A DNA stretch of 64,000 nt from Blastococcus sp. HT6-30. GTDB taxonomy: Bacteria > Actinomycetota > Actinomycetes > Mycobacteriales > Geodermatophilaceae. The notes under the pieces are model-generated. The model saw only the letters and a list, made by a program, of their open reading frames with translations. It did not search any database and was not told the origin of the DNA. Position numbers and translations under genes: made by a program. Shown piece after piece: positions 50,786 through 60,255 of the stretch. Numbering within the stretch: the stretch's first letter is position 1; the number at the start of each line of letters is the position of its first letter. The stretch is from positions 2,442,001-2,506,000 of the forward strand of contig NZ_CP155792.1 in NCBI RefSeq assembly GCF_039729015.1, read 5' to 3'.

Positions 50786-51831
50786 GCCATCGCCTTTAGC
50801 TGCTCGATCGAGCGCAGCCGCTGCGCGTGGTCGGCGGCCAGCGGGGAGGCGTTGAGCGTGGTGACGCCGGCGTCGGCGAAGGCGGCGACCCGCTCGGCGA
50901 CGTACCCGCGCGGGCCGACCAGCGAGATGCCCCGCACGAACTCCTCCGGCAGCGCGGCGGCGGCCTCGTCTTTGCGGCCGGCCAGGTAGAGGTCCTGCAC
51001 CGTGGCGGCCTGCTCGGCGTACCCGTAGCGGCCGGCGAGGTCGTTGTAGAAGTTCCTGCCGCGGGCGCCCATGCCACCGACGTAGAGCGCCAGCTGCGCC
51101 CGCACCCGCTGCAGCGCGACGGCCTGCTCGTCGGCGTCCTCGCTGATCAGCAGCTGGGTGTCGGCGACGATCTGCAGCGGTCCGAGGTCGGCGTCCCGTC
51201 GCGCTCTTCCCTCGGCCAGGGCGGAGCCGAACGCTGTCGCACTGCCCTCGGGCAGGAAGAAGGCCGGCTGCCAGCCCTCGAAGAGCTCGGCGGCCAGCGC
51301 CACGTTCTTCGGGCCGATCGCGGCGAGCACCATGGGGATCCGGGGCCGCACTGGCTGGTTGATGAGCTTGAGCGGCTTGCCCAGCCCGCTGCCGCCGCGC
51401 TCGGGGGTGAGCGGCACGTCGACGTACCTGCCGTGGTGGTCCAGCCGCTCGCGCCGCCAGACGGCGCGGCACACGTCGACGACCTCCCGGGTCATCGCCA
51501 GCGGAGCGGTGTACGGAACGCCGTGGAAGCCCTCCACCACCTGCGGGCCCGACGCCCCGATGCCGAGGGTGAAGCGGCCGCCGGAGACGAAGTCGAGACC
51601 GGCGGCGGTCATCGCCAACAGTGCGGGGGTGCGCGAGTAGATGTTGAGGATGCCGGAGGCGATCTCCAGTGCGCTCGTGCGCGCGGCCAGGTAGCCGAGC
51701 TGGCTGACGGAGTCGAACGAGTAGGCCTCCGCCACGTAGACGACGTCGAGGCCCACGGCCTCGTACTCGGCGATGACGGCGGTGGTCCGGTCGAACCCCC
51801 CGCTGTAGGAGATGGGCATGCCGATGCGCAC
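50782..51831 (-). CDS. LLM class F420-dependent oxidoreductase
   Basis: ATG 51831; 349 residues. Luciferase-like monooxygenase fold with N-terminal MRIGMPISYSGG, SVSQLGYLAARTSALEIASGI, SGGRFTLGIGASGPQVVEGFHG and RPRIPMVLAAIGPKNVALAAELFEGWQP, the pattern of F420-linked LLM proteins in Actinobacteria. It reduces or oxidises an unknown substrate using coenzyme F420. It is coupled by ATGA-type overlap to the acyl-CoA dehydrogenase. This pair recurs in actinobacterial lipid- or sterol-catabolism clusters. Confidence 0.9.
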   Translation of the reverse strand: MRIGMPISYSGGFDRTTAVIAEYEAVGLDVVYVAEAYSFDSVSQLGYLAARTSALEIASGILNIYSRTPALLAMTAAGLDFVSGGRFTLGIGASGPQVVEGFHGVPYTAPLAMTREVVDVCRAVWRRERLDHHGRYVDVPLTPERGGSGLGKPLKLINQPVRPRIPMVLAAIGPKNVALAAELFEGWQPAFFLPEGSATAFGSALAEGRARRDADLGPLQIVADTQLLISEDADEQAVALQRVRAQLALYVGGMGARGRNFYNDLAGRYGYAEQAATVQDLYLAGRKDEAAAALPEEFVRGISLVGPRGYVAERVAAFADAGVTTLNASPLAADHAQRLRSIEQLKAMA

Positions 51832-51884
51832 GGGTGCTCCTGTCGCCGGGAAAGCGGGTCACCCGCAAGGTAGGCGAGGCAGCG

Positions 51885-53420
51885 CTACCGCGGGACGGCG
51901 GCCCAGCCCTCGGACTCGCGCAGCGGCGTCTTCAGCACCTTGCCGCCTGCGTTGCGCGGCAGCGGACCGTCGAGGACCCGCACGAACTGCGGGCACTTGA
52001 AGTCGGCCAACCGCTCGCGGGCGAAGGAGGACAGGTCCGCGACCAGCTGACCGGCGTCCGTGCCCGGCCTCGGCAGGACGACGGCGCCGACCTTCTCCCC
52101 CATCACCGGGTCGGGAACGCCGACGACGGCGACCTCCAGGACGTCGGGGTGCTCGGCGAGGGCGTTCTCCACCTCGACGCTGTACACGTTCTCGCCGCCG
52201 CGGTTGATCATGTCCTTGGCGCGGTCGACGATCCGCACGATGCCGTCGGTGATCGTCGCGAGGTCACCGGTGTGCAGCCAGCCGTCGACGAAGGTCTCCG
52301 CCGTCCGCACCGGGTCGCCCCAGTACCCGGCGACGACGTTGGGGCCGCGCACCAGCAGCTCCCCCACTCCCGTTTCCGGGTCCGGCCCGTCGAGGCGGAC
52401 CTCGTTCACCGGCGTCGGGAACCCGACGGCGTCGGCGTGGGTCTCGGCGTACTCGTGCGGGAGGAAGGTGGCCAGGGCCGAGGTCTCGCTGAGGCCGAAG
52501 CCGTTGCCGAGCCGGGCGTTCGGGAACGCCGTCCGCAGCCGGTGCACCAGCTCCGGGGCGATCGGCGCGCCGCCGTAGCTGAGGGTGCGCACGGTGGAGA
52601 CGTCGGTGGTGGGCAGCGCCGGGTGGCGCAGCACCAGCTCGTAGATGGTCGGGACGCTGGTGAGCAGCGTGATGCCGTGCTCCGGGATGGCGGCCAGGAA
52701 CGCGGTGGCGTCGAAGCGGGGCATGAGCACCGAGGTGCCGCCGAGGGCGATCTGGGTGAGGAACTGCGAGTTGCAGCCGGTGACGTGGAAGAGCGGCACC
52801 GAGATCAGCGTGGCGTGGGACACCTCCGGGTCGCGGCTGAGCTCGCGGCAGCGGAGAACCGACTCGATGTTGCTGAGGAAGTTCTCGTGCGTGGTCATGG
52901 CGCCCTTGGGGCGGCCGGTCGTGCCGCTCGTATAGAAGAGCGCGGCGACGTCGGTGTGCGCCGGGTCGGGGAGCTCCCCGGGCTCGCCGTCGGGCAGCGG
53001 CTCACCGGGGCGGACGACGTGGGCGGCGCCGCAGTCGGCGAGGATGAAGTCCGCCTCGGCCGGGGCCAGGCGGGTGTTCATGGGCACGACGACGGCGCCG
53101 GCGAGCTGGGCGCCCCAGAAGGCGAGCACCCAGTCGAGGCCGTTGGGCAGCTGGACGGCGACCCGGTCGCCGGTGGCGATGCCGGCGGCCCGGAGACCGC
53201 CGGCGACGCGCCGCGCCCGCTCCCACAACTGGCCGTAGGTGAGCTCGCCGCCGCCGAGCTCGACGATGGCGGTGCGGTCTGCGCGCGCCGCCGCCTGGGC
53301 CTGCAGGACACGGACGAGGTTGACGGGGAGGCCGGTGTAGCGGCGGATGCCGTCCGCGCCGACCTCGATGCCGCTGCTGTCGAAGGGGTGCTCCCCCACC
53401 GCCGCGTTGCCCGTGCTCAT
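51885..53420 (-). CDS. Fatty-acyl-CoA synthetase (AMP-binding, FadD-like)
   Basis: ATG 53420 behind GGGGGGACGC; 511 residues. ANL-superfamily motifs: LFYTSGTTGRPKGAMTTH (A3 P-loop), GLSETSALA (A5 region), GWLHTGDLATI (A7), and INRGGENVYSVEVE and the C-terminal PRNAGGKVLKTPLRE lysine (A10). It activates a carboxylate to acyl-AMP and then acyl-CoA. The chain length is unknown. It heads the catabolic operon whose next members are the LLM oxidoreductase and acyl-CoA dehydrogenase. Confidence 0.93.
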   Translation of the reverse strand: MSTGNAAVGEHPFDSSGIEVGADGIRRYTGLPVNLVRVLQAQAAARADRTAIVELGGGELTYGQLWERARRVAGGLRAAGIATGDRVAVQLPNGLDWVLAFWGAQLAGAVVVPMNTRLAPAEADFILADCGAAHVVRPGEPLPDGEPGELPDPAHTDVAALFYTSGTTGRPKGAMTTHENFLSNIESVLRCRELSRDPEVSHATLISVPLFHVTGCNSQFLTQIALGGTSVLMPRFDATAFLAAIPEHGITLLTSVPTIYELVLRHPALPTTDVSTVRTLSYGGAPIAPELVHRLRTAFPNARLGNGFGLSETSALATFLPHEYAETHADAVGFPTPVNEVRLDGPDPETGVGELLVRGPNVVAGYWGDPVRTAETFVDGWLHTGDLATITDGIVRIVDRAKDMINRGGENVYSVEVENALAEHPDVLEVAVVGVPDPVMGEKVGAVVLPRPGTDAGQLVADLSSFARERLADFKCPQFVRVLDGPLPRNAGGKVLKTPLRESEGWAAVPR

Positions 53421-53569
53421 GCGTCCCCCCGTCCGGTCGTCCGACGCTCGGATTGTGCGCCGGTGAGCCAGGTCTCCTCCGAGGGGGCCGTCACCCGATC
53501 CGGCGGCACATGGCCGGTTGTCCACAGTTACGGAACCGGATTCGCCCGCACCCTGCGTAGTCTCCCGCT

Positions 53570-54145
53570 GTGCGTGATCTCCGCGGGAGCCTGGTCCGGA
53601 CGACGGTCGCGGTGCTTCTCGGTTCTGCGGTGCTGACCGGGTGCGCGGAGAAGCAGGAGGCCAGCACCACCCTGCCGACCACCGAGGCCGCTCCGACCTC
53701 GGGCCCGCCCGCACTCGGGCCGGCCGACTTCCCGGTTCCCGACGAGGCCCGCACCAAGGACGCCGCCGGCGCAGAAGCCTTCTTGCACTACTGGATCGAA
53801 CTGCTCAACCGCCAGCGAGCCATTCCGTCCGGAGACGCCCTCCGCGACCTGGGGCCAGAGTGTCAGGAATGCCTTCGTATCGCCCACGTCTACGACGAGG
53901 CCGCGGGTTCCGGTCGCCGCTTTCAAGGCGGCGACTTCAGCGTTGAGTCACTAGGCACGCCTGTCATCGAGGACGACGAAGCGGTCATCAACTTCTTCGC
54001 CGGACAGGAGGCGATTGCCCTTGTTGATTCGGCCGGCGCCACGGTCGAGAACCTGCCAACCGGTTCCCATCTGGGATCAGGCATGAGGCTTGCGTGGTCC
54101 CCGGACCAGCAGGGCTGGCTCGTAACCGGATTCGCTATCGGATGA
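53570..54145 (+). CDS. DUF6318 family lipoprotein
   Basis: GTG 53570; 191 residues. Lipoprotein signal with LTGC (Cys25), then a Thr/Pro-rich linker and a domain matching DUF6318: AGAEAFLHYWIELLNRQRAI, CQECLRIAHVYDEAAG (Cys pair), FFAGQEAI and LAWSPDQQGWLVTGFAIG. It is a surface-anchored protein, function unknown; such domains resemble NTF2-like folds. It overlaps the next gene by ATGA. Confidence 0.85.
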   Translation: MRDLRGSLVRTTVAVLLGSAVLTGCAEKQEASTTLPTTEAAPTSGPPALGPADFPVPDEARTKDAAGAEAFLHYWIELLNRQRAIPSGDALRDLGPECQECLRIAHVYDEAAGSGRRFQGGDFSVESLGTPVIEDDEAVINFFAGQEAIALVDSAGATVENLPTGSHLGSGMRLAWSPDQQGWLVTGFAIG

Positions 54146-55056
54146 AGCCTCCCTTCGTTCGGCTGATCGCCGCCCTTGCCCTCGCACTGGCGCTCATGCT
54201 GGCCAATCCAGCGGTGTCAGCCGGCTGCGGCCTTGATAGGTGCCCCACGACGGGACTCAATGACGGCGCTGCAGCCGTCGGCTGGCAGGAGGGAGCCGCC
54301 GTGGGCGCATTGGTGAGCGGCGGCGGCGACCGTCAAGTGAGGTACGCATGGCGGATCCGCACTCTCTGCATGATTTCGGACGAGACGCGAGGCGCCTGCA
54401 CAGCGGCCGACTTCCGCGAGTGCCCCCAACAACCGGGTCGGGTCATCGGGTACTACGTCATTCAAGCTCGACCCGTTGTGTACGAGGACGCAGACGGCAA
54501 TCTCGCGGTCGCGGAGGGTTCGCTGCCTACCGACGCACGCATTGGCGACCTCGTCGGCGACTGGAACACCGACCGGCAGGGCTGCATCGACATCACTCCG
54601 CTGAACCCGCCGCCGTCGCCGGGCGAGGTGTTCAGCTACTTCCAGCGCCTGCCGCTCCCGGAGCTCACCACCCGGCACCAGCCACCCGGCGACGGTCTGA
54701 CCGGTCTCCCCGTCATCTTCTACACCGACTCGCCCACCACCCAGACCTTCACCGTCGGCATCCGCGGCTTCACCGTCGTCATCGAAGCCACCGCTGAGCA
54801 GTTCACCTGGCACACCGGCGACGCCGCCGGCTCGATCACCACCACCGACCCCGGCGCGCCCTATCCCGACCAGACCATCGAGCACTCCTACCGGTCCGGC
54901 ACCTACACCGCTTCCCTCACCGTCACCTGGGGCGCCACGTTCAGCGTCGACGGCAGTGCGGAAGCCGACGTCCCCGGCACCACCACCACCAGCGGCCCAC
55001 CCGTCACCTTCGACGTCCTCCAGGCCCGCACGGTCCTCACCAACCCCTACGACTGA
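54142..55056 (+). CDS. Secreted hypothetical protein, coupled to the DUF6318 lipoprotein
   Basis: ATG 54142 inside the previous stop (ATGA); 304 residues. Signal peptide (residues 1-26, hydrophobic stretch then AVSAG). A Cys-rich N-terminal region follows (CGLDRC, CMIS, CTAADFRECP). The C-terminal half has PKD-like features: FTWHTGDAAGSITTTDPGAPYPDQTIEHSYRSGTY, resembling an immunoglobulin-like surface module. It is exported with the lipoprotein, and the two probably act at the cell envelope. The function is unknown. Confidence 0.68.
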   Translation: MKPPFVRLIAALALALALMLANPAVSAGCGLDRCPTTGLNDGAAAVGWQEGAAVGALVSGGGDRQVRYAWRIRTLCMISDETRGACTAADFRECPQQPGRVIGYYVIQARPVVYEDADGNLAVAEGSLPTDARIGDLVGDWNTDRQGCIDITPLNPPPSPGEVFSYFQRLPLPELTTRHQPPGDGLTGLPVIFYTDSPTTQTFTVGIRGFTVVIEATAEQFTWHTGDAAGSITTTDPGAPYPDQTIEHSYRSGTYTASLTVTWGATFSVDGSAEADVPGTTTTSGPPVTFDVLQARTVLTNPYD

Positions 55057-55094
55057 CCTGCGAAACTGTCGGTGGTCGGCTCTACGGTGCAGGT

Positions 55095-56696
55095 GTGTTC
55101 GTCGGCGAGCCACCCCGTGTGCCGGAGGACGGCGTGCCGATCCCGGAGCTGCCGGACGCCGTCGCACCCGGCCTGAGCGACCTCGAGCTGGTCGCCGACA
55201 TCTGGGCCGCTGACGCACGCGAGGCCCGCCACGCCGCCGAGCGCGCCCAGGCGATCGCGGCCCTCGCCCGGCGCCGCTCCATCGAGCGTGACCGCGACTT
55301 CGGCCCGCTCGGCGGCCCGGGGCTCGACAGCCGGCTGCGGCGATCGCCGGTGCTCGCGCAGGTCAGCGAAACGTTCGTGTCCGAGCTGGCCCTGATCCGG
55401 GGCTGCACGGAGGCAGAGGCCGAGTCCCTCGCGGTTGAGTCGATCCTGCTGACCACCCTTCTCGTCGGCACGTGGAGCGCGCTCTACGCCGGCGAGATCG
55501 ACGTGCGCAAGATGCGCGCCCTCGTCGACCTCCTCGGCACCGCCAAGCCCGCAGTCGTCGCGGAAGTGGAGCAACGGGTCCTGCCCCACACCGGCCGGCT
55601 CACCGTTCCGCAGCTGCGCCACCGGGTGCGTCGGGCTCTGGCCCGTCTCGATGCCGAAGCTCTGGACAGGCGCCGGGAGAAGGCGGCCCGGCGTGCCGAC
55701 GTCACCACACGTCCCACCGGCGACGGCATGAGCCAGCTCCTCATCGACCTGCCGATCCACCAGGCCGCCGCCTGCGCCGACGCGGTCGACCAGTACGCGC
55801 AGATGCTTCGGGCCGACGGCGACCGACGACCCATCGGCGTCATCCGAGCGTCCGTCGCGGCTGACCTCATCCTCCGGCCCTGGGACACCTCACGCCCCGC
55901 AGTAACCGCCCAGCTCGTGGTGCATGCACCGTTGCGGTCGCTCCACGAGCCCGATCGGACGGGCGCGACGTCCCAGCCGGCCGCGGAGGTGGCCGGTGAG
56001 ATCGTCACGGCCGCGCAGTGCCGGGAGCTGCTCCGCGAATTGGAGCTGCTCGGGGTCGGTGCCTCGCCCGCCGGTGGTTCCGTGCAGGTGGCCATCGGCG
56101 ACCCGGTCCGGGGCCGGCTCCTCGCAGTCGCGACCCGCAACGAGCTGCGCCGCGCCGCCGGCAACCGTCGTCGGCGGACCCGGCGCCGCGGCTCGGTCCG
56201 GACGAGATCCCAAGCCACCACGAGCGACGACTCCGGCGGAGGCACCACTCCCGGGACGGGCACGGGCACGGGCACCGGCACGGACACCGGCACCGGCACC
56301 GGGCTCGACACCGGTGCCGGCCTCGGCCCACCGACTGCCACGGCCGCCTACCGACCGACTCCGTCTCAAAACCGCTTCGTCCGGGTCCGCGATCGGCACT
56401 GCCGCATGCCCGGCTGTCGTCGGCGCGCGGCGCGGTGCGACATCGACCACGGAGTCGCGCACGCCGACGGCGGACCGACCGCGTGCTGGAACCTCTGCTG
56501 TCTCTGCCGGCGCCACCACCGGATCAAGACCTTCGCCCGCGGGTGGCGCTTCGATCTGCTGGACGACAGCCGGCTCGTCGTCCGCACGCCGAGCGGTGTC
56601 TCGCGGGCGACCCGGCCCCCGGGCTGGTGCTACGACCCGGAGCCCGATCCGCCGTGGCTGGACGAGGAGCACCCACCGGACCAGCTGCGCTGCTGA
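55095..56696 (+). CDS. DUF222/HNH (13E12 repeat-type) protein
   Basis: GTG 55095; 533 residues. DUF222 covers about residues 35-330 (long helices with LVADIWAADAREARHAAERAQAIAAL, TVPQLRHRVRRAL, ADAVDQYAQML). A Gly/Thr/Asp-rich linker of short tandem GTGTGTD-like units lies about 385-415, and an HNH domain ends the protein: FVRVRDRHCRMPGCRRRAARCDIDHGVAHADGG, with CDIDH and NLCCLCRRHHRIK. This is the family called 13E12 repeats in mycobacteria, many of which sit near mobile elements. The nuclease part is well preserved. No transposase or repeats flank it here. Confidence 0.9.
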   Translation: MFVGEPPRVPEDGVPIPELPDAVAPGLSDLELVADIWAADAREARHAAERAQAIAALARRRSIERDRDFGPLGGPGLDSRLRRSPVLAQVSETFVSELALIRGCTEAEAESLAVESILLTTLLVGTWSALYAGEIDVRKMRALVDLLGTAKPAVVAEVEQRVLPHTGRLTVPQLRHRVRRALARLDAEALDRRREKAARRADVTTRPTGDGMSQLLIDLPIHQAAACADAVDQYAQMLRADGDRRPIGVIRASVAADLILRPWDTSRPAVTAQLVVHAPLRSLHEPDRTGATSQPAAEVAGEIVTAAQCRELLRELELLGVGASPAGGSVQVAIGDPVRGRLLAVATRNELRRAAGNRRRRTRRRGSVRTRSQATTSDDSGGGTTPGTGTGTGTGTDTGTGTGLDTGAGLGPPTATAAYRPTPSQNRFVRVRDRHCRMPGCRRRAARCDIDHGVAHADGGPTACWNLCCLCRRHHRIKTFARGWRFDLLDDSRLVVRTPSGVSRATRPPGWCYDPEPDPPWLDEEHPPDQLRC

Positions 56697-56815
56697 ACCT
56701 CGAACTCGGCGGAACCGGCGCGTCCGGAACCATTCCCAACCGCGACCGTCGCGAGGACAGTACGGAGAGCGGCGACGCCGTCCAGGGCTCGCCTGCTCGC
56801 GAGAGGAACCGTCGC

Positions 56816-57436
56816 ATGTACGCGCGTTCGACCACGACCTCCGGCATTCCGGCCAACATCGACAAGGGCGTCGTCTACGTCCGCGACCGCGTCCTCCCCG
56901 CCGTCATGGGGATGGACGGCTTCATCGGTCTCTCCATGCTGGCCGACCGGCACTCCGGCCGCGGCATCGTCACCACCGCGTGGGAGGACAGCACCGCTCT
57001 GCACAACAGCGCCGACCAGGTGAAGGCGATGCGGGCCCGAGCCGCCGACATCCTCGGCGGCCCGGCCGTCGTGGAGGACTGGTCGATCGCCGTGCTGCAC
57101 CGCTCGCACCACGCCCCCGAGGGCGCCTGCGCACGGGTCACCTGGACCCGTGGCCGACCCGAACGGCTGGAGCGGATGACGGATGCGTTCCGCATGAGCA
57201 TCGTCCCGCGGCTGGAGGACATCCCCGGCTTCTGCTCGGTCAGCATGCTCGTCGACCCCGCCGAGGGCCGCGCGACGACCACCGTGACCTACGACAGCCG
57301 CGAGGCGATGCGCCAGGCGCTGGACCGCGCCACCGAGCTGCGCCAGGAGTTCACCCGGCACATGTCCGCCCAGGTGGTCGAGGTCGCCACCTTCGAGCTG
57401 GTCGTCGCCCGGCTCCAGGTGCCGGAGACGGTCTGA
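56816..57436 (+). CDS. Antibiotic-biosynthesis-monooxygenase-like protein (paralogue of 29177)
   Basis: ATG 56816 behind AGAGGA; 206 residues. It has the same two ferredoxin-like halves as the 29177-29800 protein: ARSTTTSGIP, GMDGFIGLSMLADR, IVTTAWEDS, then ARVTW, DIPGFCSVSMLVDP and TTVTYDSREAMRQAL. The two proteins are nearly equal in length and clearly homologous. It lies 81 bases upstream of a phytoene-desaturase-like gene and may be cotranscribed. Substrate and activity are unknown. Confidence 0.75.
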   Translation: MYARSTTTSGIPANIDKGVVYVRDRVLPAVMGMDGFIGLSMLADRHSGRGIVTTAWEDSTALHNSADQVKAMRARAADILGGPAVVEDWSIAVLHRSHHAPEGACARVTWTRGRPERLERMTDAFRMSIVPRLEDIPGFCSVSMLVDPAEGRATTTVTYDSREAMRQALDRATELRQEFTRHMSAQVVEVATFELVVARLQVPETV

Positions 57437-57516
57437 CATGCGCCGGCACGCACCGGGGCGTCCGCCCCAGCCACCGCGCCGATTTCCCCTCCGCCACGCC
57501 CGGGCAGCCCGTCACC

Positions 57517-59133
57517 ATGGCTGAACACGACGCCGTCGTCATCGGCAGCGGCATCAACGGCCTGGTCGCCGCCGCGCTGCTGGCCAAGGACGGCCGGGAC
57601 GTCGGCGTCTACGAGCGCAACCCCCGGCTCGGTGGCGCCATCCGCACCGAGACCGACACCCCCGCCCCCGGGTGGACGACCGACCTGCTCTCCTGCTGGC
57701 ACCCGCTCTTCGTGGGCGGCCCCGCCTACCCGCTGCTGCAGGACGACCTGGCCGCCCGGGGCCTCGTCTACCGCAACACCGACCTGCCGGCCGCGGCCGT
57801 GCTGGGCGACGGCTCCACCGCCGTACTGTCCACCGACGCCGACGCGACCGCCGCCGACTTCGACCGGCTCTCCCCTGGTGACGGCGACGCCTGGCGGGCC
57901 TTCCTGGAGGACTTCGGCAGCCGAGCCGGCATCGCCTTCGGTGCGCTGGGCACCGAGCTGCTCTCCCTCGACGGCCTCAAGCTCGCCGCCCGCGCCGCCT
58001 GGCAGCTCGGGCCCAGGGGGCTGCAGCAGTTCGGCGCCGAGGGGCTGGAGTCCGCACGGTCCTGGCTGAGCGGCACCTTCCGGTCGCCCGCCGTGCACGG
58101 CCTGCTCTCCCCGTGGGTCGGCCACGAGGGGCTCGGTCCCGACGACACCTTCAGCGGCTTCATCAACAAGGTGATCGCGCTGGCCCTCGTCCAGGGCGGC
58201 TGCCCCGTTCCCGAGGGTGGCGGGATCCGCCTGGTCGACGCGCTGTCCTCGATCATCACCGACGCCGGCGGCACCGTCCGCACCGGCGCCGAGGTCGTCG
58301 CCGTCCAGGTGACCGGTGGGCGGGCCCGGGGCGTCCGGCTGGCCGACGGCGAACGGATCGGTGCCCGGGAGGCCGTGTTCGCGAGCGTCACCCCGCAATC
58401 GCTCTACCTGGACCTGCTCGACGGCGTCGGCAGCGTCCCGGACCAGGTGCGCGACGCCGCCCGCAGCTACCGGTACGGCCGCGGCGACATGCAGATCCAC
58501 CTGGCGCTGTCGGAGCCGGCGCGGTGGGCCGACGACGGCGACCGGCTCTCCCGCGCCGCCATCGTGCACGTCTCCGACGGCATGGACGCCGTCAGCCGCT
58601 CGGTCAACGAGGCCCAGCGCCACCTGCTGCCCGCCCGGCCCACGATCGTCGCCGGGCAGCCGGCCGCCCTCGACCCGACCCGGGTGCCGGACGGCGCCGG
58701 CGTGCTGTGGCTGCAGCTGCAGGAAACCCCCGGCCGCCCGCAGGGCGACGCCGCCGGGTCGATCGACGTCGGCGACGGCACCTGGACCGATGACCTGCGC
58801 GAGCGCTACGCCGACCGGGTCGTCGAGCAGCTCGGCCGGCACGTGACCAACCTCGACTCCGCGCTCGTGGCCCGCCGGGTGCTCTCCCCCGCCGACCTCG
58901 AGTCGTGGAACCGGAACCTGGTCGGCGGCGACCCCTACTCCGGCGCCTGCACCCTCGACCAGTTCCTCGTCTGGCGGCCCACGGCACGCACCAGCGGCCA
59001 CCGCACCCCCGTGCCGGGTCTGTGGCACATCGGCGCCTCCACCCACCCAGGCCCGGGGCTGGGCGGGGGCAGCGGGTACCTCGCCGTGCAGCAGCTCGGC
59101 AAGCGGTCCCGCCGGCTCCTCAGCCGTCGCTGA
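57517..59133 (+). CDS. FAD-dependent NAD(P)-binding oxidoreductase, phytoene-desaturase-like
   Basis: ATG 57517 (a much longer frame upstream belongs to other genes read out of frame); 538 residues. Dinucleotide-binding motif AVVIGSGINGLVAAALLAKDG (residues 6-25) and RLGGAIRTE give the FAD fold. The mid-region has GGGIRLVDALSSIITDAGG and VFASVTP, and the C-terminus GLWHIGASTHPGPGLGGGSGYLAVQQL, typical of carotenoid/retinol desaturase-type amine oxidases. The substrate is unknown; carotenoid-like compounds or other isoprenoids are possible. No other carotenoid gene is nearby. Confidence 0.87.
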   Translation: MAEHDAVVIGSGINGLVAAALLAKDGRDVGVYERNPRLGGAIRTETDTPAPGWTTDLLSCWHPLFVGGPAYPLLQDDLAARGLVYRNTDLPAAAVLGDGSTAVLSTDADATAADFDRLSPGDGDAWRAFLEDFGSRAGIAFGALGTELLSLDGLKLAARAAWQLGPRGLQQFGAEGLESARSWLSGTFRSPAVHGLLSPWVGHEGLGPDDTFSGFINKVIALALVQGGCPVPEGGGIRLVDALSSIITDAGGTVRTGAEVVAVQVTGGRARGVRLADGERIGAREAVFASVTPQSLYLDLLDGVGSVPDQVRDAARSYRYGRGDMQIHLALSEPARWADDGDRLSRAAIVHVSDGMDAVSRSVNEAQRHLLPARPTIVAGQPAALDPTRVPDGAGVLWLQLQETPGRPQGDAAGSIDVGDGTWTDDLRERYADRVVEQLGRHVTNLDSALVARRVLSPADLESWNRNLVGGDPYSGACTLDQFLVWRPTARTSGHRTPVPGLWHIGASTHPGPGLGGGSGYLAVQQLGKRSRRLLSRR

Positions 59134-59138
59134 GGACC

Positions 59139-59174
59139 ACCGCCGCACGGCCGGGCGACCGACCGTGCGGCGGT
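59139..59174. terminator. Hairpin between convergent genes, probable bidirectional terminator
   Basis: A 12-bp perfect stem (59139-59150 with 59163-59174) and a 12-base loop sit in the 48-base gap between the oxidoreductase and the acyl-CoA dehydrogenase subunit gene, whose transcripts converge. Confidence 0.7.
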
Positions 59175-59181
59175 AACTCGG

Positions 59182-60255
59182 TCAGCCGACCCGGGTCAGC
59201 GCCGGCCAGAGCCCGTCCGGCCCGTCGGCCAGCAGCCCCGACGCCAGCACCCGCGACCACACCAGCTCGCTGCCGGCCTCGTCCCGCCACGACCACAGCC
59301 GCCGGGTGAGGTGGTGCAGCTTGTGCTCCTGGGTGAAGCCGATCGCGCCGTGCACCTGGTGGGCCAGGCGCGCGACGACCTCGACCGCGGCACCGGCACG
59401 GACCTTCGCCGCCGCCGCGGCCAGGACGACGTTCTCCGCGCGGTCGAGCGCCTGGGTCGCGGCGTCGGTCAGCGCCGTCACCGCGGTCACCTCACCGGCC
59501 ATCTCGGCCAGCTCCATCTGGATCGCCTGGAACTTGCCCAGCGGCCGGCCGAACTGGTGGCGCTCGCCGGCGTACTGCACGGTCCAGGCGAGCACCTGCT
59601 CCAGCGCGGCGGCCAGCTGCACCGCCCGCGCCAGCGCGTAGCGTGCCCGCACCTCGTCCGCCTGCGCCGGCGTGAGCAGCGCGCCGATGGCACCGACCTG
59701 GTCCAGCACCAGCGTCCCGCGCGGCTCGCCGGCCAGGTTGAAGGCGTCGGTCGCCGGCAGCGACGAGACGTCGACCAGCGCCAGCACCGATCCCTCCAGA
59801 CCCGCCGGTGCCGGCGCCAGGACGACGACGGACGACGCCGCCCCCGCCCAGGGGACGTCGGGAACCGTGCCGGAGAGGGTGAACCGGCCGGGGCCGTCGC
59901 CGTCGTCGACCGGGTGCACGGTCACCGAGTCGGCGATCGCAAAGGTGGTCGCCTGCTCGGGCGAGGGCAGCTCGAGGTCCGCGGCCACCAGCGCCGGCCC
60001 GGCGACCAGCAGCTGCTCGGCCACCGGCACCGCCGCGGCACCGGCGGCCAGCGTCCGGACGATCGCCACCGCGTCGGCCAGCTCCCCGCCCGAGCCACCG
60101 GCCTCCTCGGGCAGCCCGACGCCGGTCAGCCCGGCCTCGGCGAGCGCCGTCCACAGCCCCTCGTCCCAGCGCCGGTCCGCGGTCAGCACGAACGGCTCGT
60201 GCGAGCCGAGGATGTCCCGGACGGTCTCGACCACCAGGTCCTGATCGGTCGCCAT
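59182..60255 (-). CDS. Acyl-CoA dehydrogenase family protein, smaller subunit of a pair
   Basis: ATG 60255, overlapping the upstream stop by one base (TGATG); 357 residues. ACAD fold: LAEAGLTGVGLPEEAGGSG, FGRPLGKFQAIQMELAEMAG and HQVHGAIGFTQEHKLHHLTRRLWSW, but a shortened middle. Such short subunits pair with a longer ACAD in the alpha2beta2 enzymes of actinobacterial steroid and side-chain catabolism (ChsE type), where the active sites form at the interface. The adjacent coupled gene is the probable partner. The substrate is unknown. Confidence 0.88.
   Translation of the reverse strand: MATDQDLVVETVRDILGSHEPFVLTADRRWDEGLWTALAEAGLTGVGLPEEAGGSGGELADAVAIVRTLAAGAAAVPVAEQLLVAGPALVAADLELPSPEQATTFAIADSVTVHPVDDGDGPGRFTLSGTVPDVPWAGAASSVVVLAPAPAGLEGSVLALVDVSSLPATDAFNLAGEPRGTLVLDQVGAIGALLTPAQADEVRARYALARAVQLAAALEQVLAWTVQYAGERHQFGRPLGKFQAIQMELAEMAGEVTAVTALTDAATQALDRAENVVLAAAAAKVRAGAAVEVVARLAHQVHGAIGFTQEHKLHHLTRRLWSWRDEAGSELVWSRVLASGLLADGPDGLWPALTRVG

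Noticed and set aside
56240-56320. Tandem GC-rich short repeats considered as CRISPR or minisatellite
   Set aside because: They are in-frame Thr/Gly/Asp codons of the DUF222-HNH linker, without spacers.
55924-59133. Single 1069-codon frame joining the DUF222 region to the FAD oxidoreductase
   Set aside because: Only the part from 57517 reads as a protein; the rest overlaps two better-supported genes out of frame.
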